Shown: positions 1 through 11,645, counted from the stretch's first letter. The stretch: DNA of 64,000 bases from Lycium barbarum (GCF_019175385.1 NC_083345.1:44493786-44557785); one strand, 5' to 3'. A program made the numbers and translations. The notes: generated by a model not told the origin, from the letters alone.

Positions 1-453
1 GAACCAGGTACCACACTTTGTTCCTCTCAAAATGATGGAGTTCTTCTTGCATAGCAGTTATCTAGTCAGCATTTTTCAATGCTTCCTTAATATTTTTGTG
101 TTCAATTTGAGATAGGAAGGTTGAGAAGGCAAACATGTTTCTTGCCCTAGATCTAGTTTGAATACTAGAGTCTAAGGAAGTGGTCATATTATGAAGTGGA
201 TGAGATCCCTTGTGCTTTAAGTTTGAGACTTGTACCTCAGGTTTGCCAGAGTTTTGAGGATTCGAGGGACCTGGTTCCTCTGTGGTAGCACCGCCATTTT
301 CTTCATCAGAGGTATGACCTTCATAATTGATTTGTACAGCCTCAAGAGTACCTGATACAACATTAGCTACTCGATGCTCAACTTCATGAGGAGTAATGAA
401 GAGGAACCAGGTTCCTATGTGCTTTTTGGGGATTTTGCACCATTTTCATTATC

Positions 454-1150
454 CTACTTGACTTGACTCATCAGATCGGCCTTTCCATTTGGAATTTTAA
501 TGGCATCATCAGAAACTTTTGAAAATTCTCCATCTTCTGCTTCATCATCCTGTGTGCCTTTATCACCCAAGTTATTTGATTCATCAAATATCACATACAC
601 ACTTTCTTCAATACACTGAGTTCTCTTGTTGTAGACTTTGTAGGCCTTACTGTGTGAAGAGTAACCAAGAAAAATTCCTTCATCGCTTTTAGCCTCAAAC
701 TTGCCCAAAGCTTCCTTGCCATTGTTAAGAACAAAGCATTTGCAACTAAAAGCTCTTAGGTAAGTTAGCTTGGGTTTTTCTCTCATTGAGCAATTCATAG
801 GGAGTTTTCTCAAGCAAGGACTTGATCATACACCTGTTTATCAAGTGATAGGCGGTATTAACAGCTTCAGCCCAAAAACTTTTTGGAACACCACTGGCTA
901 TTAACATTGTTCTAGCTATATCTTCAAGAGTTCTGTTCTTCTTCTCAACAACACCATTTTACTGAGGTGTATTTGGTGCAGAAAAGTTGTGGCTTATGCC
1001 ATTTTCAACATAGAATTCATCAAACTTATCATTTTCAAACTCAGTGCCATTGTTAGATCTGATACTGACAATCTGATTCCCAAGTTTTACTTGAATTTGT
1101 TTCACAAAGGCACCAAACTCAGTGCAAACAGAGTCATTAAGATGATAAAA
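454..1150 (-). pseudogene. Copia integrase core and C-terminal region, degenerate
   Basis: Conceptual minus-strand translation shows the integrase core signature around 930-1080: a segment ending in NNGTEF (second catalytic Asp region) followed by APNTPQ and NGVVEKKNRTL (catalytic Glu region). Downstream (454-813) is the conserved post-core block with FLGYSSHSKAYKVYNKRT and the ending YVIFDE. An in-frame TAA at 959-961 interrupts the core exactly where family members usually read PQQNG, suggesting a CAA-to-TAA change. The enzyme would insert retrotransposon cDNA into the genome; this copy cannot be translated through. Sequence 1-453 continues the same element without a clean frame. Confidence 0.8.
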
Positions 1151-1179
1151 GGATAAATCAGACTCCTTTTAGTCCATGC

Positions 1180-2332
1180 AGGTAATCCATCTTTTTTTTT
1201 CGAGGACCAGGTCTCCCTGTTCTAGATCCCTTTGCAATGAATTTCTTATTTTTCTCAACGGCTTGAATTTTGGCTTAGCATGCATTTTTGTAATGACCTG
1301 TTTGACCACAGTGAGTGCGTAGCCAGTTTTCAGAAGTAGTAACATACTTGCTATGAGGATTATAGGGAGATTTGGCTTTTTGAAATCCAACATTTTTCCT
1401 ACGTCGTATGCTGTTCTTATACATGGACGCAACCACATTAGAGGACCAGGTCCAATGAAGTGACTTATCAAGATCATGTTTCACCTTCTTTAAGTTCTCT
1501 TGCAGTTGTTTATTTCTTTCAAGCTCAGTAGTGAGATTCATTTTGGCCCTTTTAAGTTCATTTTAAAGCTCAAACTGAATCTCACTATTTTTTTCTTTTC
1601 CTCTAGCAGGGGTATCTATCCATTTTTTAATCTGATTTTTTAACAAAGAGGTTTCTCTAGACACTTCATCAACCTGTTCCTTCAAATTTGTGATAGTGTC
1701 TATCATGTCATTTCTCTTTTGTTTTATTTCAAAGAATTCTTCAGTTAAACCAACATTTTCTTTTATGAGACTGTCATATGAATCAATTAACACGTTGGTT
1801 GATGACATCCATTTTTTCTGAGAGTAATTTTTAAGTTTTCTCGAACTTCAAGAAAATTTACCTCATTTTCGCTGTCATCACCACCGTCAGATTTGGCCAT
1901 GAGTGCAAATATTGACTCATGTTTTAAAGGTCCATCTTCAACAACCATCATATAAGCTTCTCATTAATCATCTTCATCTTCAGATTCACTGGAGGAATCT
2001 CCCCAGGTAGCCAGAGCCTGATTCACCAGGTTTTCAGATGTATCTCTTCTTTTGAATTTTTCAGTCAGGAAGTAGGTTCCTTTTTACTGTTTTTTCAAAG
2101 TTGTTCTTGTAATAGTTCTGCTCTTGGAGAGGATACTCTTTAATGAAATGTCCATGTTTTCCACATTTGTGACAACAATCATTTTCTTTAGGATTCTTGC
2201 TTGAGTTTCCTTTCTTTTGGAATCCACCATTCTTCCGAACCATCTTTTGAAACATTCGAGTAAGGTAAGCCATGTCAGACTAATCATCACTAGAGTCACT
2301 TTTAGGAGCAGCCTTGAGAACCACGTTGTTCT
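1180..2332 (-). pseudogene. Copia gag, C-terminal half with zinc knuckles, degenerate
   Basis: Minus-strand fragments in different frames carry a first zinc knuckle (CHKCGKHGHFIKEYP, about 2130-2175), then a Lys/Glu-rich coiled-coil-like stretch (1563-1808), then a second knuckle (CGQTGHYKNAC, about 1278-1316). These bind retrotransposon RNA in the family. The frame changes repeatedly, so no complete protein is made. The region continues at 4517 after the inserted solo LTR. Confidence 0.75.
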
Positions 2333-2337
2333 CTTTC

Positions 2338-4511
2338 TATTACACCTCCCGTTTTCGTCGCAAGCTGGGGACTTAAGGAACTGGCAGAAATCAGTCCCCT
2401 TCGACAGACCGTCGACGTGTCGAAGATGGCGTCAACCCATGCCATTGACATGCCACTGTCTCTGAATCTCAGGTGGAGCAGGGACGGTGCAAGTCGACGG
2501 ACCGTCGACCTGCTCGTCGACCCGCTACCGCTGGGGCTGTTTTGCTTTACCTATATATATGGAGCCCTCACATTTTATTTCATTATCTTCCACCCCCTAA
2601 CCAGAGAAATCCCTAGAATATTTCCTCTCTACTATTCCCATCATATTAGTGGAGATTTGGTAAGATCCAATCCCGTAAACCCGAGCTTGTGAAGAAGAAG
2701 GTTGTTCCTAGGGTTTCATTAAAGTTGTGAAGCTTGGGAAGTTAGAGTTGAAGTTGCTCCTTGGAATCTTAGACCTCTCAAGTATGTAAATGATTTCTAC
2801 CTTTGTACTTAAGTTAATTACTAAGAGTTTTAGTGTTTTTAAGTAAAGAGAAGATACTTATGAAAGTGGTAAGTTGATGAATGGTAAGATGGTGATTTAG
2901 GGCTGTTTTAAGAGATGATTGGGAATGGATTTGATTATATCTTGATATGTAAGTGTTGTCATTATTGTTGTTGATATTGTGGTTGATGTTGGATTGAATT
3001 GGAAGTTGAAGGATTGTTAAGTTTACAAGGGAAATGTTGTCGACAATTCCTTAAGTTCTTTTTGTATTTAAAATGGTTAGTAAATAAGGTAAATAGTCTA
3101 ATTAAGGACTATGTTATCTTGATTGTAGACTTACGAGTTCGAGAAGTAGAAGTTGGGCGATTAGATACACTTCAAGGTATGTTAAGGCTATTCCTTCTTC
3201 ATTTAGGCATGATCCTATGTTATGAGCCAACAAGCGATTGAACGAGCTTCCATATTACTCTACTCTTAGGAGTACTAGGAGTACGTCAGTCTTTGATGTT
3301 CCTATACCCCGTATGATTGTTCCTTCTGTTCATGGGTCTTGAGATTACTTATGTTGATGATATTGGCTCAAAGGTTGTCTATCGGAGGTAATATGACCTT
3401 ATGTCACTCCGAGCGTTCTATGTATACATTTCAGTTGTGCATTGCATTCATATACATATGTATATTTACCCATGACCAGAAGGCATTATATACGCGTGTA
3501 TTATATGTATATGGGGTATGGGGAAAGGGATAGGCGTTATATACGCATTACTACCTGATCAGCTGGTGTACCTTGATGATGATATATGGATCGGGCTGTA
3601 CGTTCCTAGGCATTATTATATGATATATGGATCGGGCCGTACGTTCCTAGGCATTATTATATGATATATGGATCGGGTCGTACGTTCCTCGGCGCTATTA
3701 TATGGGATATGGATCGGGTTGAACATTCCTCAGCACTATGGCCTATATTTATGTATATGAGCATGATTATCATTGAGAGCATGCATATTATACGCCTACA
3801 GAGGCATAGTCCGTTATACAGATTTATCTAAATACTTACAAATACTCGTTCATACAAATGCATGCAAAGTTGTATAGATATGATCAGATATTAGTCATAC
3901 CTATGCAGTCAGATAGTCATTTCATCTTATGAGTTTCAGATTTCATTCATGATTCTTATTTATACGTTACTCTTATGCTTTACATACTCAGTACATTATC
4001 CGTACTGACTCCCCTATTGCTCGGGGGGCTATGTTCATGCCCACAGGTTCAGGTAGACAGACAGGCGGTCCATCTTAGTAGGACCTCTATCCAGCAGTGG
4101 TTAGTGCGCTCCATTTGATCCGGAGCTGCAGTCTATTTTGATATGTTATTCTTTTGAGATGTATATGTATATAGGTATGCCGGGGCCCTGTCCCGTCCTT
4201 TCTACAACTTTTATTCCAGTAAAGGTCTGTAGACAATTGTATGTATTTTTCAGATGATGTAGCCTTGTCGGCTTCTATTATTTTGTGTACAGTATATGTA
4301 GCGGCCTAGCTGGTTTGCACTGTTCTTTCAGCATGTATATGTATATACAGATTGTACCGAGGTTATGATGTCACCCCTTCATGAGGCAGTATGAGATCAG
4401 TTTAAGTCACTTATGGGCCCTTGATGTTAGTATGGTTCAGATATGTGTATAGGGGTGTTTGGTTACTAGAGTTCAGACACTCGTCACGACTCATTGGTTT
4501 GGGTCATGACA
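2338..4511 (+). mobile_element. Gypsy (Del/Tekay-like) solo LTR inserted in Copia gag
   Basis: A 2,174-bp block starts TATTACACC (a decayed TGTTACACC) and ends GGGTCATGACA. It is flanked by a perfect 5-bp target-site duplication CTTTC (2333-2337 and 4512-4516). Removing it and one CTTTC rejoins the Copia gag. It contains a TATA-like CTATATATATGG near 2551. No internal Gypsy coding sequence or second LTR is present, so this is the scar of LTR-LTR recombination. Lineage is suggested by end sequences and general look only. Confidence 0.85.
3581..3744 (+). repeat. 41-bp tandem repeat, four copies, in the solo LTR
   Basis: Units starting at 3581, 3622, 3663 and 3704 read roughly GATATATGGATCGGGC followed by GTACGTTCCTAGGC and ATTATATAT. 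The first two are almost identical; the last two have diverged. Confidence 0.9.
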
Positions 4512-4516
4512 CTTTC

Positions 4517-5200
4517 TTTGGCTCCTTCCTTTCCAAATCTTGTTGTCGTTTAACTCATAGGTTTTAAGATATCCAATGAGCTTATCGATGGTCAGTGTTT
4601 GCAAGCCCTTGCTTCAGAGATAGCATTAAATTTGCTTTCTCAAGAACTAGGCCGTACACTAAGTATTTTACGTACAAGTTTATTTGTTGGCATGATTTCA
4701 CCAAGGGAATGGAGTTCATTATTTATGGAGGTGAACCTGGTATGCATGTCCTGAATGGACTCACCATCTTTAATCTTAAAAAGTTCATACTCTGTGGGTA
4801 AGCATGTCTATTTTGGACTGTTTTACCTGACTTGTTCCCTCATGAGCAGTTTGAAGAGCTTCCCAGATTTTCTTTACAGTTTCACATGATAAGATGTGAT
4901 TGTACTCATCAGGTCCAATACCGCAAACAAGAATTTTCTTTGCTTTGAAATTCTTTTCTACTGCCTTTCCTCAGCCTCATCATACTCCTTCCTTGTCTTT
5001 GGATCTATTATGAAACCAGCTAGATTTGTCTTCATAGGAATATGAGGACCATCACAGATGATGTTCCATAGCTCAGAGTCCTCAGCCATGATGAAGTCAT
5101 GCATCCTTGCCTTCCACCACCCATAATACTTTCCATTGAATATTGGTGGTCTTGTGATAGATTGTCCTTCCTCTAGGTTTGGTGGAGTAACCGTGAGAAA
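4517..5200 (-). pseudogene. Copia gag, N-terminal half (UBN2-type), degenerate
   Basis: Minus-strand reading just downstream of the primer binding site gives the typical SIRE-like gag start: RPPIFNGKYYGWWKARMHDF, then SELWNIICDG and KTRKEYDEAEE, and later IQDMHTRFTSINNELHSLGE and NKLVRKILSV. Several stops and shifts break the frame. It is the N-terminal continuation of the gag fragment at 1180-2332, separated from it by the solo LTR insertion. Confidence 0.75.
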
Positions 5201-5236
5201 GATCTTTTCTAGGTGTTAACCTTTTAGAAAGAACTT

Positions 5237-5247
5237 GCTCTGATATC
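5237..5247 (-). promoter_or_regulatory. Primer binding site of the SIRE-like Copia element
   Basis: On the minus strand the bases next to the LTR read ATTGATATCAGAGC. The TATCAGAGC core complements the 3' end of initiator tRNA-Met, the usual Copia primer. It lies three to four bases from the LTR edge at 5251 and fixes the element's orientation. Confidence 0.75.
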
Positions 5248-5250
5248 AAT

Positions 5251-6041
5251 TGATAGAATACACGAGTCCACCAAACAGTATAGAGAATCAGGTTCTCTAT
5301 CTGTTCTCTTAAGTAAGACGAAAAGCAAATAACACAAGCTATTTACGTGGAAAACTCCTTGTTCAAGGGATTAAAAACCACGACCCACTGCAGTAGGATT
5401 TGCTCAAACTTCACTATAAACGAGCAACTTCATATTACAACCTATTGCAACATAGGAATTAAACTTTTAATCCCTTCCCCTTACAATAACTCTATTGCAA
5501 GACCTTTACAATAACTCTATTGCAAAGAGCGCACCATGACTAACTCTAGCCAAGTGAACAACTCAGAAAGGCTGAAAATCTGTCCTACTATGACACTTCT
5601 TGAAAGTAGTGTAGGAATACAAGATAAAGAACAAAAGACAAAGACTCAACAAACCTAAGGACTTAAGTTATCTTCAGTGATTGGGAATTGGTCCTTCTGT
5701 TTGTCGCAACTTTGTTCTTGAGAGCACTTTGAGGTGCGACGGCTAGCTCTTGAGATGAGAGTGAATTTTCTGATTTGTAAGTGTTAGGTTTTCACTTGTA
5801 ACTTGTTGTTTATATAGGTGGTGCAAGTGTTGATATGAAAGGGACATTTCATTGGCCATTAGCAAATTGCAGCTGTGCTGCTGCACTGCTGTCAGTCGGT
5901 ATGGTGTCAGCAGCTTTACAGTTGTAGAGTTGACCCTGCAATGGCTAGAGAACCTGATCCCATCTGGTTCCTCTAAATGCATATCTGGTTCCCCAAATAT
6001 GTTTGTTAAATCATCAAAACACAAAATAGCATAACTTATCA
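5251..6041 (-). repeat. 5' LTR of the SIRE-like Copia element
   Basis: The segment starts TGATAG and ends TTATCA, giving short inverted ends TGATA/TATCA. On the minus strand it contains CTATATAAAC (near 5808), a plausible TATA box for the element's promoter, and it abuts the primer binding site at 5237-5247. About 791 bp long. The left boundary is firm; the right boundary is the best inverted-end match. Confidence 0.7.
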
Positions 6042-6784
6042 ATGTATACGCTTTTTACCTTTCATTTTTCTTTTTAAGGAATAAGATGGAATTCCTTGCT
6101 TGCATGAATTAAAAATTAAATATGTACTAAATCCTAATAGTGCATAATCTTTTTTAGGAGCATAATCAATCCATTTGCCAGATGTAAGAATACTTAAAAG
6201 AATGAAATTGTTGGTATGATTGAAAAATTATTGGTATGATTAACCTTTTATTGGTAATTAATGCGTGTTAAAGAAATTTTTGTGTTCCTTTTTTCACTTA
6301 ATTACTTCTTTATCTTATATGTAAGATAAAAGTCCTACGTAAAAAGACTAAATGTGTGTGAGACGGAGGAATAAGGTTAATACCGACTTGATGAGGTCGC
6401 CTTTTTTGTTTCCAACCTCATTGAGGTTGATTTTTGATATGATGTCCGGAAAAGCTATTTTTAAAGTAATGAAAATAATTGAAAGTAAATGGAGCTTTGC
6501 AGGAATTTCACTTAACAAAAAGTTTTGATCTTGTTGAAGAAACAATGGTATTGTCATACTAATTTTTAAATATAATTATTAATTTTATATTTGTTGAGCT
6601 AAATTTATGTATATTATTGCAAATACATAGTAAGAAACATACATCTTCACAAAGACAGTAACCAAATGAGAGAAGACTTGTTAGTCATCTTTGAGCGATA
6701 AGAATGTTTTAGGAAAATATTTTCTCCGCTTTTAATTGTATTTTTTTTAATCTTCACAAAAACAAATGATTTTAGATCCCCTCA
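6042..6784. other. AT-rich intergenic DNA
   Basis: No gene is seen. At 6385-6432 two short imperfect palindromes (GACTTGATGAGGTCG and AACCTCATTGAGGTTG) resemble the subterminal motif of the CACTA-like fragment at 45847-45955, so a decayed relative may lie here. Confidence 0.5.
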
Positions 6785-6806
6785 CCCCCCCCCCCCCCCC
6801 CCCCCC
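6785..6806. repeat. Homopolymer of 22 C
   Basis: Uninterrupted run of 22 cytosines, followed by G and further C-rich sequence. The poly-proline or poly-glycine reading frames across it are low-complexity artefacts. Confidence 0.9.
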
Positions 6807-6818
6807 GCCCTCCCCCGG

Positions 6819-8140
6819 TTTTTCTTCAAGTTTTATACGACTCTTTCCCAAAAGGAGCATAAATTTAGTCTTTGTAAAATTTTCAACTGGTCTCTTGAAA
6901 CCTAATTTGTGGTATATGGATAAAGTGACCAGTAAACACTCAGTCGAAATACAAATTGACAGATACACGAAGGTAAAATACGTGTAACCTGTTCAGTATA
7001 AAGCATAAGAAGGGAAGTGCAAACTTTTCGAAAATAATAGAGACGTGTTTTATGATTAAAATTTTATACGAAAAATCATCTAATTCCTCACGTGGATAAA
7101 TCGAGATATGATTTTTAACACATGTGTCAAATTTAAATTTCAATATCTTAATCTTAATAAAAATAAGTGGTCTTAAATTTTCCCAAGTTTTTCTTCAATT
7201 TTGGTATGACTCTTTTCCAAAAGGAGCATAAATTAGTCTGTCTAAAATTTTCGTCATTTGAAACCTGTTTGTGGTACGTGGGGTAAAATGAACAGTACAT
7301 ATTTCAGGCGCCTTTCACCCCATACTTGAGGGAGTCCATTCGAAAAAAAAAAATGATAGATACACGAAGGTACAACGTACTTAATCTGTTCAAAATGAAT
7401 AAAATTTTAGCGGAAATGTGTAAATATACCTTTGAACTTTTCGATTTATAACAGATATACCTCTCGTTAAAAAAGTGATGCATATATACCTTTGTAGTTA
7501 CACAAATGGTGCAAATATACTTCTGTCGTTTCACAAATGGTGCAAATATATGCTTTTCACTGCTAAAGTTTTTTTAGAAAAATCATTTAACTTATTTTTT
7601 AATTGAAAAAATATAATGTGTCTTTAGAAAAATAAGTCTATCCATTTTTTTAATAGACTTATTTTTGTAAAGCCACGAGGCAATTTTTTTTTTCTAATGG
7701 TTGTTTTGTTTGTTTCTAAAAAGTATCTATATGACTTTAAAAAAATAAGTCTACTCATTTTTTTAAATGAAGCAGACGCTCATCAAAAAAAAAAAAAATT
7801 ATCACGCGACTTTAAAAAGATAATTCTACTAAAAAAGTAAGGTAGATTTTTTTTTTTTAAGTTACGTGAAATTTTTTTAATTAAAAAACAAGCTAAATGA
7901 TTTTTTAAAAAACTTCTATCAGCGAAAAGAGTTTATTTAAACATTTGTGTAAGGCACGATATATATATGCACAAATTTTTTAATAAAAAATATATGCGCT
8001 CTAAATCACAAAATTGAGGGATATATTTACCCCTTTACCCAAAAATTTATAAGGAAATCATGTACGTATTAATTTTAAGTACTATTCCTCGGCGGATATA
8101 TCAAGATCTGATTTTCAACATCTGTGTCAAAGTTGACAGG
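6819..8140 (+). repeat. Imperfect local direct duplication, second copy interrupted
   Basis: Copy 1 (about 6819-7140) and copy 2 (about 7186-7409 plus 8041-8140) share recognisable landmarks in order: TTTTTCTTCAA, CCAAAAGGAGCATAAAT, AAAATTTTC, CCTGTTCAGTA or CTGTTCAAAAT, AAAATTTTA, and a tail like GATATGATTTTTAACACATG. Copy 2 is split by the foldback element at 7410-8040. No protein is encoded. Confidence 0.75.
7410..8040. mobile_element. Foldback (Mutator-like) non-autonomous DNA element
   Basis: The two halves are long imperfect inverted repeats. GGAAATGTGTAAATATACC at the left matches the reverse complement of the right end, which reads GGGTAAAGGGGTAAATATAT. Further in, AAAAATCATTTAACTTATTT pairs with AAAAAATCATTTAGCTTGTT read from the right. 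It sits between AAAATTTTA (7401-7409) and AAAAATTTA (8041-8049), a plausible 9-bp target duplication. No open frame is present. Long terminal inverted repeats and a ~9-bp duplication point to a MULE-derived element. Confidence 0.65.
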
Positions 8141-8598
8141 AAGGAAAATGGTGTCAGTTTCAACATTCAGCTCAAGTTGGACGTTAGCCACATATGCGCT
8201 GTGATTTCGGTGACCGCCTCCATTATTTTTGTCTACCAACTCGCTCTTATATTTAGGAAATAATTAAAATCAAGAAGAAGAGGATAAGATTCACTATTCT
8301 ATAATCTACTATACCCACCCAACCCTCCATTATTGTTCCAAACAAACTCCAAACTTTCTTGATTGGTATATCTCGTTACTTCTTTCTCTTTCTGTCAACA
8401 ATCCTACCAATCTCAATCATTGTATTCTTCTCTCTTTTTTTCTGCACAAGAATTCATATTTGATTCAAAGGGCCTTAATTATGGGTCCTCACATTAACTT
8501 ATGATGATGGCGCGAATATAAATACCCTCTTTTAACTTCTATTCTAGCTGACTGAATATCTTTTATAACGAACCACCATAAGTTGCTAAACAATAAGT
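8141..8598 (+). promoter_or_regulatory. Upstream region and TATA-like box of the first AVT6-type gene
   Basis: TATAAATA at 8517-8524 lies 75 bp upstream of the ATG at 8599, a usual spacing for a plant TATA box with a short 5' leader. CT-rich stretches precede it. No transcription start can be proved from sequence alone. Confidence 0.4.
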
Positions 8599-11112
8599 AT
8601 GATAACAGAGAAGCAAGATTCTGAGTTTCTTGCTCCTCTATTACCTGTGGAACAGAATGATGAAAGGTCAAGGGGAGGATCAATATCTGGTGCAATATTT
8701 AATATTTCAACAGGAATGGTTGGTGCTGGGATTATGTCAATACCTGCTACTTTCAAGGTTCTTGGTGTAATTCCTAGTTTTTTTGTTATCTTACTGGTTG
8801 GTTACTTTGTTGAGGTTACGGTGGATTTCCTATTGAAATATACACATTCAGGCGAGTCGGATTCTTATGGTGGTTTAATGGCTGAGTCTTTTGGCAAGTT
8901 TGGTTCTGTTGCTCTTCAGATTTGTGTTATGATTACTAATCTTGGTGCCTTGATTATTTACTTGATTATTATTGGTAAGCCAACTTGCTTTTCGTTCTTT
9001 TAAACTTGTTAGTTAGTTCCTTTTAAAGAATGCTCGATCTGTCTAGTATTTGTCTTTTGGTTGATGAACCAAAGGTGGTAGTTTTAGTCTATTTTTTTTA
9101 AATAAAAGAGAGATCCTTTTGGAACACATAATGATATGTATGTGCATTTCCTTGAATACTGATGAAGATTCTCATGAATTTTTCTAGCTTACATAGTTGG
9201 TTTGATTTGTTGAACTGAGTTTGATTGGTTTGCCAGTTTGGTTCCTTGTATTTCTTAACTGAACTGTGATTCCTCATATAATGCTCTAGAATTACAATAT
9301 AAAAATATGGGGTGATCAGGCATCCATATAAAATCTTAGACCCAAAAAAAGAGAGCCCCAAAAAAAGAGAGCCCCAAAAAAAGAGAGCAAAAATAAACAA
9401 TGTGAAACTATGTACATATTGCTAATTTATTTTCCCGTTTGTTTGTTTCACAGGGGATGTCCTGTCAGGAAATAATTGTGATGGAACAGTGCACTTGGGT
9501 ACTCTACAGGAATGGTTTGGCATCCACTGGTGGACCTCACGGGCATTTTCTGTTTTCTTTGTGGTGCTTTTTGTCATGCTTCCGTTGCTCTGTTTTAAGC
9601 GCATAGGTTGGTTGAATAATTTGCATAAGTAGCTTCACAACACAATCTTACAAGTTCTATCTGCTCATTGTTCTACCTTTAAGTACACTTTGAGGTGCAG
9701 AAGTAGTTTATGAAGTGCTTGAAGCTACTTGAACTGCTTCATAAAGTACACTTTGATGTGATTTTCTGATCAGGTTGATGACTAGTTACATAAGTAGCTT
9801 CATAAAGTACACTTGAATTGTTATTCAGCTTATTTTTTACCTTAGAAGGACCAAAACTCAGTAGGTGTTGACTTCCTACTCCGTTAGAATGATATAAAGC
9901 GTTTATCGTATCACTAGATGCTTGAACAAATAACCAGCATGTTAAACACAGATTGAGGATATTTGTCAAAGTGGAGCAGCATATAGTTCATTTGAATAAT
10001 CTCAAAGATTTGCATATAATAAGGATTATAAAATTTATGGTTTGTCACGTCCAGATTCACTGAGACATGCATCGGCAATATCAATCCTCCTAGCTGTGCT
10101 GTTCGTTGTCATATGCTCTATGATGGCAATACATGCAATGTGGGAGGGGAAAACACAAAAGTTACGACTCGTACCAGATTTCTCTCATGGAGTTTCCTTT
10201 TTTGATCTGTTCACCACCATTCCAGTCTTTGCTACTGCCTTCGGATGTCATGTTAATGGTAAGACATTCTTTGATGCATAAAAATATGTCATTCTCCTTT
10301 TCTTTTAGGTGACATCTTTATTATTTTCGTTTGCAGTTCATCCGGTTAGAGCAGAGATGGGAAGGCCATCTGAGATGACATCCGCTGTTCGCATTTCTTT
10401 GATATTATGCGTTGCCATTTACTTTACTGTGGGATTCTTTGGGTACCTGTTGTTTGGGGACTCGATCATGGCGGACATGCTGGTCAACTTTGATCAAGCC
10501 TCCAACTCTTTAATTGGTACAGTACTTAACGATACTGTTCGATTGAGTTATGCCATTCATCTGATGCTGGTATTTCCAGTGATGAATTATTCTCTGAGGG
10601 TTAATGTGGATGAACTATTCTTTCCTAAGAGACCTCTATTGGCCACAGAATCGTTGCGATTCTTTTCCCTTACCTGTATTTTACTTGCATTCATTTATGG
10701 AGGTGCCGTAGCCTTTCCCAATATTTGGTACTTCTTTCAGTTCATGGGAACGACAACAGTCATGTGCCTCATGTTCATATTCCCTAGCTCAATAGTTCTT
10801 AGGTATGTGCTACTTCAATCTTGGTTTCCTGTGAGGGAAACTTTATCCTTATTTACAATATCTGCATATTATTTCTTAAACAGAAAAGAGTGAATTGTTC
10901 TCTTTGAGATGACAGAGATCTCTATATAAGTTGCCAAATAATTTTTTATCAAACTATCCACTAACTGCAGCTATAATGTTTTTTCCAGTGATGCTCACAA
11001 CATATCTACAACTCGGGACAAGATATTGGCTGTACTGGTGATCATCTTTGCCAGTGGGACTAGTTCAGTTGCTATATACTCTAATATTGCTACTTATATT
11101 GCCAACAAATGA
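8599..11112 (+). CDS. AVT6-type amino acid transporter, five exons (first paralogue)
   Basis: Coding exons are 8599-8974, 9454-9606, 10055-10258, 10337-10802 and 10989-11112, with GT-AG introns of 479, 448, 78 and 186 bp, giving a 440-residue protein ending at TGA 11110. Family motifs include FNISTGMVGAGIMSIPATF near residue 34 (first membrane helix), VLGVIPSFF, FGYLLFGDSIMADMLVNFD and LNDTVRLSYAIHLMLVFPV. Hydrophobic segments suggest about ten or eleven membrane helices, as in AAAP/SLC38-type carriers, and the length matches plant AVT6 proteins, related to yeast AVT5-7 vacuolar amino acid carriers. Residue 400, at the exon 4/5 junction, is Ser, where the downstream paralogue has Arg. Membrane location and substrates are inferred from the family. 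The start is the first ATG before conserved sequence. Confidence 0.92.
9341..9388 (+). repeat. 16-bp tandem repeat, three copies, in intron 1
   Basis: CCCCAAAAAAAGAGAG is repeated three times head to tail (period 16) inside the first intron of the transporter gene. The first unit begins with ACCC rather than CCCC. Confidence 0.9.
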
Positions 11113-11394
11113 CCAACTTTGCTGGGTAAAACACACTCAAAATTAGTTGATTGATGCTGGAAGCACACAAGTGCTGTGTTTTAATTCGTTTTCCCCCTCC
11201 TTTCCTCCTTCCATTTGTTTTTCCTTTTTAGATTAATGCATACAGGTAGGTTACTTGTGCCAGAAGCATTTAAAGTGGATATTGGGATTCTTTCAAATGT
11301 CAAAAAGATCATCTAGATGAATGTGTGTATATATATATAACAGTTGTGAATTGGAAAGCTATGAAGTTGATGCACTCCCGATTACAGTGGCGGA
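11113..11394. other. Downstream region of the first transporter gene
   Basis: Contains the presumed 3' untranslated region. No canonical AATAAA was found close by and no other feature is recognised. Confidence 0.4.
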
Positions 11395-11645
11395 GTCAGG
11401 ATTCATATTAAGGGGTGTCAAAAAATATAAATATGTGGCTATCCAGGATAGAACACACGACCTTAGGGGATGTTTGCAACCCCTTAACTGCTGCGCCAAA
11501 CTTTTTTTCTTTTTGCTTTTGTCAAGAGGTTTCAACACTGGTATACATACCTATAAAACTAAAATTTCACTTATATGTACAATGTAATTTTCTGGAGAAG
11601 GGGTGTCGCTTGACACCCCTCGGGCAAAGAGTAGCTCTGCCTTTG
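11395..11645. mobile_element. hAT-like MITE
   Basis: About 250 bp. The left end CAGTGGCGGAGTCAGG resembles the reverse complement of the right end (CAAAGGCAGAGCTACT) over about 14 bases with mismatches. The interior has AAGGGGTGTC near the left and GGGGTGTCGCTTGACACCCC near the right. Repeats with this CGGAG...CTCTG signature are common in nightshades. No clear 8-bp target duplication was found, so the class is tentative. Confidence 0.5.

Larger units (their letters stand above)
1..6041 (-). mobile_element. SIRE-like Ty1/Copia retrotransposon, 5' part, truncated by the window edge
   Basis: Reading the minus strand from 6041 towards 1 gives an LTR (5251-6041), a tRNA-Met-type primer binding site, a gag region with two zinc knuckles, and the integrase core and its C-terminal part. 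Reverse transcriptase and the 3' LTR would lie beyond position 1, so the second target-site repeat cannot be read. The coding region has many stops and frameshifts, so the element is dead. The long gag with two widely spaced zinc knuckles and a coiled-coil-like stretch between them fits the SIRE/Maximus lineage, though this is by eye. A Gypsy solo LTR (2338-4511) interrupts the gag. Confidence 0.85.

Noticed and set aside
6747..6987. Overlapping frames with poly-Pro and poly-Gly
   Set aside because: They exist only because of the 22-C homopolymer; no conservation or gene structure.
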